Assembly: GCA_946404705.1 (NCBI GenBank)
Contig: CAMJES010000091.1
Location: 1-8,148 of the forward strand
From: an uncultured Ruminococcus sp.
Lineage (GTDB): Bacteria > Bacillota > Clostridia > Oscillospirales > Ruminococcaceae
Length of the DNA stretch: 8,148 nucleotides
Direction of reading: 5' to 3'
The position numbers and the translations under genes were made by a program. Every line of letters begins with the position of its first letter. Position 1 is the first letter of the stretch. The notes under the pieces are model-generated. The model made no database searches. It saw only the letters and a list, made by a program, of their open reading frames with translations, and had not been told where the DNA came from. Positions 1 to 5,890 of the stretch are shown here, in pieces.

Positions 1-486
1 ACGTGCAAAACGCGCGATGCCGAAGTCCATGACCCTGATAGTTCCGTCGGGGAAAAGCATGATATTCTGCGGCTTGATGTCACGGTGTACGATCCCTCTG
101 TCGTGAGCATGCTGCAGAGCCTTGAGTATCTGCACAATGAAGTGAACGGTGTCCTTCCATTTAAGTACACCCTGCTGCTCCATAAATTCTTTCAGCGTTA
201 TGCCGTCTATATACTCCATAACGATAAACTGAAGCTTATCGGAGAAGCCGACATCGAACACCTTTACGATATTAGGGTGCGACAAAACAGCAATTGCCTT
301 GGATTCGTTGCGAAAACGCCTTACGAAATCCTCATTGTCCGCGAACTCGTTTTTGAGGATCTTGACCGCAACAACTCTGTTTTCGAGAAGATCGTTGGCC
401 TTGTAAACATCAGCCATGCCGCCCACGCCGATAAGCTCGGTAATTTCGTAGCGGCCGTCAATCTTCTTGCCTATGTTTTTATCCAT
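1..486 (-). CDS. prkC: Ser/Thr protein kinase, PknB/PrkC type (N-terminal part only)
   Basis: This is the N-terminal 162 residues of a eukaryotic-like Ser/Thr kinase; the frame runs off the left edge, so the C-terminus is missing. Kinase landmarks appear in order: glycine-rich loop GVGGMADVY (20-28), ATP-binding Lys42 in AVKIL, helix-C Glu61, catalytic loop HRDIKPQN (134-141, Asp136 and Asn141), and the metal-binding DFG (154-156). All key residues are present, so the domain looks active. The ATG at 484-486 has an AGGAG site 8 bases upstream. It follows the PP2C phosphatase by 67 bases, the usual pairing for PrkC/Stk1 kinases. In Firmicutes these are membrane kinases with extracellular PASTA repeats that sense peptidoglycan fragments and adjust cell-wall synthesis, translation and dormancy exit. 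The transmembrane and PASTA parts are outside the window, so the PrkC assignment rests on the kinase domain and context. Confidence 0.93.
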   Translation of the reverse strand, partial: MDKNIGKKIDGRYEITELIGVGGMADVYKANDLLENRVVAVKILKNEFADNEDFVRRFRNESKAIAVLSHPNIVKVFDVGFSDKLQFIVMEYIDGITLKEFMEQQGVLKWKDTVHFIVQILKALQHAHDRGIVHRDIKPQNIMLFPDGTIRVMDFGIARFAR

Positions 487-553
487 TAACTTCACTCCTG
501 TTAAAATTTCTGCAGAAAATCGGTTTTTGAAAAATCTTCACCGAAATCATTAT

Positions 554-1276
554 TTATTTTATGACGGCAACCGAAATATTATCATTGCCGCCGTTTTCAA
601 GCGCAATATTTATCAAACTTGACGGAATATCCTCGGGACTTGCAGAGGAAACTACCCTGAAAATATCTTCCTCGCTGCAATTGTTTGTAAGCCCGTCCGA
701 ACAAAGCAGAACAGCCGTATCCTCATCCGCGTCAAAAACGAAGTAATCCGGAGAGATCATATCCTTTACTCCGACAGCCTTGGTTATGTAGTTTTTCTGC
801 GGATGATTTTTCATATCCTCATAAGATATCTCGCCTTTTTCATACATACGCATAACGACCGTGTGATCCTTTGTGATAAGGTCTATCTTATCGCTTATGC
901 GGTAAGCACGGGAGTCGCCGACATTGACAACGTGAACCTTGCCGCCGACCTTCAACGCTATAACGCAGGTCGTACCCATTCCGGACATATTCTCATCCGA
1001 CCATGCAACGTCATAAACAACGGCGTTCGCAGTCGTGACCGCCGAAATAAGCAGATTTCTGACCGAATTATCGTCATAATCACGGCGGAAAACCTTTGTG
1101 ATACGATCATAGACCACCTGTATCGCACGTTCGCTTGCCTCGCTTCCGGCATTTTCTCCGCCCATACCGTCGCAGATAACGGCAAACACCGCATCATCTG
1201 CAAGGACTCCTGTTCGGACTCTGTCCTGATTTTCTTTTCGGGTAAGACCTATATTGGTATCGGAAAAAACATACAT
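554..1276 (-). CDS. prpC: PP2C-family Ser/Thr protein phosphatase (Stp/PrpC type)
   Basis: This is a cytoplasmic metal-dependent (Mn/Mg) phosphatase that reverses phosphorylation by the partner kinase encoded next. Numbered from the upstream ATG at 1291, the PP2C motifs are: NIGLTRKENQD (13-23), metal-binding DGMGG (41-45), GMGTT (104-108), VNVGDSRAYR (122-131), KDHT (141-144), CSDGLTN (197-203, Asp199), and the terminal GGNDNISVAVI (234-244, Asp237). All acidic metal ligands are present. The start is ambiguous. The ATG at 1289-1291 abuts its only good ribosome site (AAAGG, no spacer). The ATG at 1274-1276 has GGTGA 8 bases upstream and places the conserved Gly of the first motif at residue 10, as in typical PrpC proteins, so I prefer it (240 residues). 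A GTG at 1286-1288 is a third option. The gene follows rlmN after 29 bases, or 14 bases with the longer start. Confidence 0.93.
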   Translation of the reverse strand: MYVFSDTNIGLTRKENQDRVRTGVLADDAVFAVICDGMGGENAGSEASERAIQVVYDRITKVFRRDYDDNSVRNLLISAVTTANAVVYDVAWSDENMSGMGTTCVIALKVGGKVHVVNVGDSRAYRISDKIDLITKDHTVVMRMYEKGEISYEDMKNHPQKNYITKAVGVKDMISPDYFVFDADEDTAVLLCSDGLTNNCSEEDIFRVVSSASPEDIPSSLINIALENGGNDNISVAVIK

Positions 1277-1305
1277 CGCAGCATTCACCATCCTTTCACG
1301 GTATT

Positions 1306-2331
1306 TCAGATCTCGTATTCACGCCTGAGCTGTCCGCAGGCGGCATTTATATCAGCGCCGAGAGTACGCCTTGTTGTTGCGTTAAGACCGCCCTTTATGA
1401 GCATCTCTTCAAATTTTTCAAGCGACTTTCTGTCCGCCTTATAATCACGCTCCTTGATCTCGTTTACGGGAATAAGATTAACGTGACAGTTCATATTTTT
1501 AAGCAGCTTTATAAGTCCTGCCGCATCCTCGGGCGAATCATTGACGCCGTGGATAACAGAGTATTCAAAGCTTATTCGTCTGCCAGTTTTATCAATATAA
1601 TCGCGGCAAGCCTGCATAAGCTCGGCTATGCAGAATTTATTGTTGACCGGCATAATCTCGCTGCGCTTTTTGTCTGTAACGGCATGGAGCGATATCGACA
1701 GCGTAAGTCCGAATTTATGCTCGGCAAGGTCGTATATCCTGTTAACAAGACCGCAGGTCGAAAGCGAAACGTGCCGCAGGCTCATATTTTTACCGGTTTC
1801 AAAGGACAAGAGCTGCAGGAATTTGACAACATTATCATAATTGTCGAGCGGTTCGCCTATGCCCATAAGAACAAGGCTGTCAACGTGTTTTCCGCTTTCC
1901 TTTTCCGCCGTATATATCTGAATCAGCATTTCCGAAGGCAGCAGGTTTCGTTTAAAGCCTGCGATAGTTGAAGCACAAAAGCGGCAGCCCATTTTGCAGC
2001 CTACCTGAGTTGAGATACAAAGGCTGTTTCCGTGCTTATACTCCATCATTACGCATTCGACATGATTGCCGTCCGAAAGCTCATATAAATATTTTACCGT
2101 ATTATCTATATGAGATTCAAGCTTTTTTACTATATTTATACTGTTTATACAAAATTCTTCATCAAGTTTTGTGCGCAATGACAATGAAATATTACTCATT
2201 TTGTCAAAACTTGGCACTCTTTGTACATGAAGCCACTCATAGATCTGTTTTGCGCGGAATTTTTTCTCTCCAAGACCGTCAAGCGCAGCTTCAAGTTCTC
2301 CGAGCGAATAAGAAAGTATATCCTTTTTCAA
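1306..2331 (-). CDS. rlmN: Dual-specificity 23S rRNA (A2503-C2)/tRNA (A37-C2) methyltransferase RlmN
   Basis: RlmN is a radical-SAM enzyme that adds a methyl group to C2 of A2503 in the peptidyl-transferase centre of 23S rRNA; in characterised bacteria it also modifies A37 of some tRNAs. The protein is 341 residues, normal for the family. The N-terminal domain carries the FRAKQIYEWLH motif (25-35). The iron-sulfur motif is CKMGCRFC (Cys112, Cys116, Cys119). The SAM-binding GEPLDNYDNV follows at 159-168. A conserved C-terminal Cys332 in the AACGQLR motif matches the residue that forms the mechanistic methyl-cysteine adduct. The start codon is TTG (2329-2331): the next in-frame ATG (Met45) would remove the N-terminal motif, and GAGGTGA lies just upstream of the TTG. 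The Cfr resistance enzyme is a homologue, but the housekeeping position between rsmB and the phosphatase argues for RlmN. Confidence 0.97.
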   Translation of the reverse strand: MKKDILSYSLGELEAALDGLGEKKFRAKQIYEWLHVQRVPSFDKMSNISLSLRTKLDEEFCINSINIVKKLESHIDNTVKYLYELSDGNHVECVMMEYKHGNSLCISTQVGCKMGCRFCASTIAGFKRNLLPSEMLIQIYTAEKESGKHVDSLVLMGIGEPLDNYDNVVKFLQLLSFETGKNMSLRHVSLSTCGLVNRIYDLAEHKFGLTLSISLHAVTDKKRSEIMPVNNKFCIAELMQACRDYIDKTGRRISFEYSVIHGVNDSPEDAAGLIKLLKNMNCHVNLIPVNEIKERDYKADRKSLEKFEEMLIKGGLNATTRRTLGADINAACGQLRREYEI

Positions 2332-2342
2332 AATGTCACCTC
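2332..2342 (-). promoter_or_regulatory. Ribosome binding site fixing the TTG start of rlmN
   Basis: On the minus strand the sequence reads GAGGTGACATT directly before TTG. GAGG is separated from the TTG by 7 bases. There is no in-frame ATG between the rsmB stop (2353-2355) and Met45 of RlmN, so this site decides for a TTG start. Confidence 0.75.
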
Positions 2343-2352
2343 ATATTTTATA

Positions 2353-3669
2353 TCAGCGAATCCTGCGTATTTTACTGATAAAAAAGCCTTCACAGTCAAA
2401 GCTTTCGGCAATTATAGGCACTTTATAACCGCCGAACGGAGCGCCAATTTCGGTAAGAAACGGAACACCCTCGAAAGCATCTCCATTTTCCTCTAAAAAT
2501 CTGTCAATCACAAGCTCGTTTTCCTCTTTCAGCACCGTGCAGGTGGAATAAACAAGCTCTCCGCCGACTTTAAGATATTTTGCAGCTGTTTTCAGAATAT
2601 CATACTGGATATTCGGCAAATTTTCTGCGTTTTTCAGATCTGTGTACTTAATTTCTGGCTTTGAGCGGATAACGCCCGTTCCAGAACAAGGAACATCACA
2701 AAGTATCTTGTCGAATTCCGGAAAATTTTCGTTGAATATTTTCGCATCATTTTGTAAAGCTTTTATGTTTGACAGCCCTAAACGTTCCGCACCATTGCGG
2801 ATAAGCTTGACACGTTTTTCATGCAGTTCGCAGGCGTAAAGCTCGCAGTCATCGTCAGTTATCTCTGTAATGGTAAACGCCTTTCCACCCGGAGCGGAGC
2901 AGATATCGAGTATCTTCTCCCCTTTTTTCGGTTCAAGTGCTGCACAACAAAGCTGCGATGACAGATCCTGCACATGATAAAATCCTTTGCGGAATAGTTC
3001 GTTGTTTTCCACCGAGCCGAACGGTTCAGCTTCAAGGCAATTATCAAGTATCGGGCATTTTCTGACGGTTATACCATCCTTTGCAAAGCTTTCGATAAGA
3101 GAATCGCAGTCGGTTTTTGTATTATTCACACGAAGATACAGTTTATGCGGTTCAAGCGACCTTTTAAGAAACGCAGCGGCTTTATCCTCGCCATACTGCA
3201 CGATAAGCCGTTTTGCAAGCTCTTTCGAGCAGGAATATTCAACGCAGAACCTTTGAAGGCTGTCGGACGGCAGAGCGAATTTCTTATCGTCACGGATAAA
3301 ACTCCTCAAAACAGCGTTGACAAACGGCGCTGCGCTTTTTTTCCCAAGCTTTTTTATAAGCTCGGCCGATTCGTTAACTGCCGCATTATCGGGAACAGAA
3401 TCCATATATAAAAGCTGATATACTCCCATACGAAGCGTGTTGAGAGTTTGAATATCGAGTTTCTGTAAAGGTTTTGAACTATACAGAGAAATAATATAGT
3501 CAAGAGTTGCTTTACGCTCGATCACTCCGTAAAAAAGTCGTGAGATAAACGCTTTATCCCTTGAAGAAACATCGGAACTCTGCAAAACTCCGTCAAGCGC
3601 AAGATTTGAATATGCACTTTTTTCAAGCTTCTCAAGAAGTCCGGAAACGATATATCTTGCAGAACTCAT
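2353..3669 (-). CDS. rsmB: 16S rRNA (cytosine967-C5)-methyltransferase RsmB
   Basis: This cytoplasmic SAM-dependent enzyme (also called Sun) makes m5C967 in 16S rRNA, near the P-site tRNA. The protein is 438 residues, normal length. The N-terminal ~125 residues resemble the NusB-like RNA-binding domain, with DKAFISRLFYGVIERK (38-53) and the PFVNAVLR stretch (115-122). The catalytic half contains the SAM-binding motif LDICSAPGGK (254-263), DVPCSGTG with Cys328 (325-332), and YSTCTVL with the presumed nucleophile Cys377 (374-380). It ends in the family-typical GFFISKI. The ATG at 3667-3669 has AGGAG 11 bases upstream, a slightly long but workable spacing. The stop codon is 21 bases from the rlmN start, so both rRNA methyltransferases are probably co-transcribed. 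Other RsmB/RsmF-type m5C enzymes share the catalytic motifs, but the NusB-like domain selects RsmB. Confidence 0.97.
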   Translation of the reverse strand: MSSARYIVSGLLEKLEKSAYSNLALDGVLQSSDVSSRDKAFISRLFYGVIERKATLDYIISLYSSKPLQKLDIQTLNTLRMGVYQLLYMDSVPDNAAVNESAELIKKLGKKSAAPFVNAVLRSFIRDDKKFALPSDSLQRFCVEYSCSKELAKRLIVQYGEDKAAAFLKRSLEPHKLYLRVNNTKTDCDSLIESFAKDGITVRKCPILDNCLEAEPFGSVENNELFRKGFYHVQDLSSQLCCAALEPKKGEKILDICSAPGGKAFTITEITDDDCELYACELHEKRVKLIRNGAERLGLSNIKALQNDAKIFNENFPEFDKILCDVPCSGTGVIRSKPEIKYTDLKNAENLPNIQYDILKTAAKYLKVGGELVYSTCTVLKEENELVIDRFLEENGDAFEGVPFLTEIGAPFGGYKVPIIAESFDCEGFFISKIRRIR

Positions 3670-3685
3670 ATTCTATCATTCTCCT

Positions 3686-3705
3686 AAAGGAAAATGCGCT
3701 CCTTT
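3686..3705 (-). repeat. Short inverted repeat in the protease-rsmB gap
   Basis: Within the 53-base gap, AAAGGA (3700-3705, minus sense) and TCCTTT (3686-3691) could form a 6-bp stem with an 8-base loop just before the rsmB ribosome site (AGGAG, 3681-3685). The TCCTTT arm resembles an anti-Shine-Dalgarno and could pair with either purine-rich site. The stem is short and AU-rich and has no following U-run, so it is not a terminator. Any regulatory role is speculative. Confidence 0.3.
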
Positions 3706-3722
3706 CATTTTTTTATACATAT

Positions 3723-4409
3723 TTATCTGCGTCTGCTGTTTGAAAGCAGGATAAGCCTCAGCAGCGTTGTAAGTGCCGAGAACATTGCAGCAACATAGGT
3801 CATTGCAGCGGCGGTGAGAACCTTCTTTGCCATTTTGTTCTCGTCATTTTCAAGGATATAGCTGCCTTCAAGTATGCGCAATGCTCTTCCGCTTGCATTG
3901 AATTCAACCGGAAGAGTAACAAGCTGGAACAAAACAACTGCGACATAAACAATAATACCGATATCAATAAGGAAACCTAACGAACGGCTGAAAAGAAGTC
4001 CGATTAGGACAAGCGGCATTGCTGCCTGCGAGCCGATCTGTGCAACAGGTAAAATAGCGTTTCGAATTTTTATCGGAGCATATCCGACAGCGTGTTGGAT
4101 GGCGTGGCCCGTTTCGTGCGCAGCAACTCCGACAGCTGCAACAGAGGTGCTGTTATAAACAGAATCGGAAAGGCGGACAACGTTTGCTCTCGGATCAAAA
4201 TGGTCGGTAAGCTCGCCGCTTATGCGTTCGATCTGAACGTCATAAAGTCCGTTTTCGTCAAGAATTTTTCGGGCAGCCTCGGCAGCGGTAACACCTCGTC
4301 TGTTATGCATCTGACTGTATTTGTTAAATGTCGATTTAACCATGCATTGTGCGATAAGCGCAAAGATAAGTGCAGGAATGACAAGAATATAAGTCGGATC
4401 GTAAAACAT
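3723..4409 (-). CDS. Membrane zinc metallopeptidase, YugP family
   Basis: This 228-residue protein is an integral membrane zinc-dependent peptidase of the YugP type (Pfam Zn_peptidase_2 group). Its zinc site is HETGH (98-102), within AAHETGHAIQHAVGY, with Glu99 as the probable catalytic base. Glu169 in LPVEFNAS is the likely third zinc ligand. Hydrophobic segments at about 6-22, 119-140, 146-167 and 200-222 suggest a membrane protein with the zinc site between the first helix and the later ones. The tail ends in a positively charged SRRR. The start ATG at 4407-4409 has a strong AAGGAG 5 bases upstream. Genes of this family often sit between fmt and rsmB in Clostridia, as here, but I know of no well-established substrate or pathway. 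Unlike its neighbours it is not obviously connected to translation. Confidence 0.93.
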   Translation of the reverse strand: MFYDPTYILVIPALIFALIAQCMVKSTFNKYSQMHNRRGVTAAEAARKILDENGLYDVQIERISGELTDHFDPRANVVRLSDSVYNSTSVAAVGVAAHETGHAIQHAVGYAPIKIRNAILPVAQIGSQAAMPLVLIGLLFSRSLGFLIDIGIIVYVAVVLFQLVTLPVEFNASGRALRILEGSYILENDENKMAKKVLTAAAMTYVAAMFSALTTLLRLILLSNSRRR

Positions 4410-4444
4410 AAAAACTCCTTTCGGTCAAACAGTAAATCTACTTT

Positions 4445-5383
4445 TTAAGAAAGAGCTTCTCCCTTTGCAACGGGGTTTCCGCGAAGATAATCGGCTGTTT
4501 TCATGCGTTTTCCGCCCTCAGCCTGAACTTCGAGGAAAGTAACGGTATTTCCGTCACCGCAGGCAACTGTAAAGTTCTTTTCATTTACAACAGTTCCGGG
4601 AGCAGCATTAGAGGTTTCACCCGTCATCTCGGACTTGTAAATTTTAAGACGTTTGCCGTTATAAACAGCATTTGCGCAAGGCGAAGCGGAAAGTCCGCAT
4701 ATCTGCTTGTGAATTTCGTAAGCGGAACGCGTGAAATCTATGGGACAAAGCTCCTTTGTTATCATTGCCGCATAATTTGAAAGCGAATCGTCCTGAGGGA
4801 TAGGTGTAATGTTATTCTGCTTTACAGCTTCAATTGTATCAAGTAGAAGCTTTGCACCCATTTCGGAAAGTCTGTCGTGCAGTTCGGACGCAGTTTCGTT
4901 TGCACCTATTTCCGTTTTTGCGGAAAGGAGCATATCTCCCGTATCAAGTCCCTCCGCCATAAGCATTGTTGTAACGCCGGTTTCCTTTTCGCCGTCAAGG
5001 ACAACACGCTGTATAGGCGCAGCGCCGCGGTATCTCGGAAGGAGCGAAGCGTGGACATTCACGCAGAAGTGCTTCGGCAGGTCGAGTATCTCTTTCGGAA
5101 GGATTTTGCCGTAAGCGACGACAACTATCATATCGGGAGCAATATCCTTCAGGATTTTAATCGACTGCTCTGCATCCTCGCCTTTTTTTAGGCTCGTTGG
5201 CTGATATACAGGTATACCATACTGTAAAGCAGTTTCCTTTACAGGTGGTGGAAGCAGCTTCATTCCTCTGCCCTTCGGCTTATCCGGCTGTGTAAAAACT
5301 GCCGAAACGGTTTCGCCGCTTTCAACAAGCGCTTTTAGGCAGGGAACGGCGAAATCAGGGGTTCCCATAAAAACAATATTCAT
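4445..5383 (-). CDS. fmt: Methionyl-tRNA formyltransferase
   Basis: Fmt transfers a formyl group from 10-formyl-tetrahydrofolate to Met-tRNA(fMet), producing the bacterial initiator tRNA. With the ATG at 5381-5383 the protein is 312 residues, normal for Fmt, and begins MNIVFMGTPDFAVP, the conserved N-terminus. The catalytic signature NVHASLLPRYRGAAP starts at about residue 109, giving Asn109 and His111. Asp147 in GLDTGD completes the triad known from E. coli Fmt. The C-terminal ~110 residues fit the tRNA-binding domain. The frame stays open for 20 more codons up to 5443, but that extension would overlap def, lacks family similarity, and is not preceded by the AGGGGA site that serves 5383. It follows def after 22 bases, the conserved def-fmt pair whose products add and remove the formyl group. 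Confidence 0.98.
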   Translation of the reverse strand: MNIVFMGTPDFAVPCLKALVESGETVSAVFTQPDKPKGRGMKLLPPPVKETALQYGIPVYQPTSLKKGEDAEQSIKILKDIAPDMIVVVAYGKILPKEILDLPKHFCVNVHASLLPRYRGAAPIQRVVLDGEKETGVTTMLMAEGLDTGDMLLSAKTEIGANETASELHDRLSEMGAKLLLDTIEAVKQNNITPIPQDDSLSNYAAMITKELCPIDFTRSAYEIHKQICGLSASPCANAVYNGKRLKIYKSEMTGETSNAAPGTVVNEKNFTVACGDGNTVTFLEVQAEGGKRMKTADYLRGNPVAKGEALS

Positions 5384-5396
5384 TAAACATTCCCCT
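5384..5396 (-). promoter_or_regulatory. Ribosome binding site fixing the fmt start
   Basis: AGGGGA (5391-5396, minus sense) lies 7 bases before the ATG at 5381-5383. It lies between the def stop and the conserved MNIVFMGTP start, and supports this ATG over the in-frame ATG at 5443 inside def. Confidence 0.7.
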
Positions 5397-5405
5397 TTCG
5401 GAAAA

Positions 5406-5876
5406 TTATGCGTCCTCGAGATCCTTAGGGTCAACGAATTCATCTACAATTTCAATGAAAAGGTGTCCGTCAAGGTGATCAAGCTCGTGGCAGACTGCTC
5501 TTGCGAAGAACTCTGTTGCCTTAATTTCGATTGGCTTTCCTGTACGGTCTTGTGCCTTTACAGTAACATTCATCGGGCGGACAACATATCCCCATTCATC
5601 GGGACAGGAAAGACAGCCTTCTATTCCCCTCTGCTTGCCCGATTTCTTGACGATCTCGGGGTTGACAAGCTCAACAAGACCGTCACCGACATCAATAACG
5701 ACTGCTCTGCGGAGAATTCCTACCTGCGGAGCAGCAAGACCTACGCCCTTTGCCTTATACATAGTTTCTGCCATATCATCGAGTAAAATTCCGAGTTTTT
5801 CGTCAAATTTTTCGACCGGTTTACATTTTTTGTGAAGAACCTCTTCCGATTTTTTTACAATGTTTCTAAGTGCCAT
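5406..5876 (-). CDS. def: Peptide deformylase
   Basis: Def is a cytoplasmic metalloenzyme (usually Fe2+) that removes the N-formyl group from nascent proteins as they leave the ribosome. The protein is 156 residues. All three deformylase motifs are present: GVGLAAPQVG (44-53, Gln51), EGCLSCP (86-92, metal ligand Cys88) and HELDHLDG (130-137, metal ligands His130 and His134, catalytic Glu131). It ends in an acidic tail, DPKDLEDA. Its length and the lack of the insertion seen in long Gram-positive forms fit a short, E. coli-like (type 1) deformylase. The ATG at 5874-5876 has AAGGAG 7 bases upstream, overlapping the priA stop codon. The position just upstream of fmt is conserved in many bacteria. 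Confidence 0.98.
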   Translation of the reverse strand: MALRNIVKKSEEVLHKKCKPVEKFDEKLGILLDDMAETMYKAKGVGLAAPQVGILRRAVVIDVGDGLVELVNPEIVKKSGKQRGIEGCLSCPDEWGYVVRPMNVTVKAQDRTGKPIEIKATEFFARAVCHELDHLDGHLFIEIVDEFVDPKDLEDA

Positions 5877-5883
5877 AAAATCT

Positions 5884-5890
5884 CTCCTTA
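5884..5890 (-). promoter_or_regulatory. priA stop codon overlapping the def ribosome binding site
   Basis: On the minus strand the priA stop TAA (5888-5890) runs straight into the def Shine-Dalgarno: TAAGGAG, with AAGGAG at 5884-5889 and def starting 7 bases further on. A ribosome terminating on priA would cover the def site, so translational coupling is plausible. This is inferred from layout only. Confidence 0.6.

Noticed and set aside
1..60. Adapter contamination at the left edge
   Set aside because: The first bases translate in frame as kinase sequence (VMDFGIARFAR at the edge), so the left end is genomic.
85..489. Plus-strand open frame of 134 codons opposite the kinase
   Set aside because: The minus strand encodes all kinase motifs here; the plus frame has no family features.
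487..553. Terminator or promoter in the phosphatase-kinase gap
   Set aside because: AT-rich stretches and GATTTTTC/GATTTTC near-repeats are present, but I see no GC-rich stem with a U-run and no convincing -35/-10 pair.
803..1444. Plus-strand open frame of 213 codons opposite the phosphatase and the rlmN 3' end
   Set aside because: It spans two well-supported minus-strand genes and their gap and has no recognisable motif, so it is an antisense shadow.
1306..2331. Cfr-type antibiotic-resistance methyltransferase instead of RlmN
   Set aside because: Both share the radical-SAM core, but the chromosomal position between rsmB and the phosphatase and the N-terminal FRAKQIYEWLH motif fit housekeeping RlmN, and no mobile element is nearby.
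5384..5443. Extension of Fmt by 20 residues to an ATG at 5443
   Set aside because: It would overlap the def coding region, has no family similarity, and the conserved MNIVFMGTP start at 5383 has its own ribosome site.
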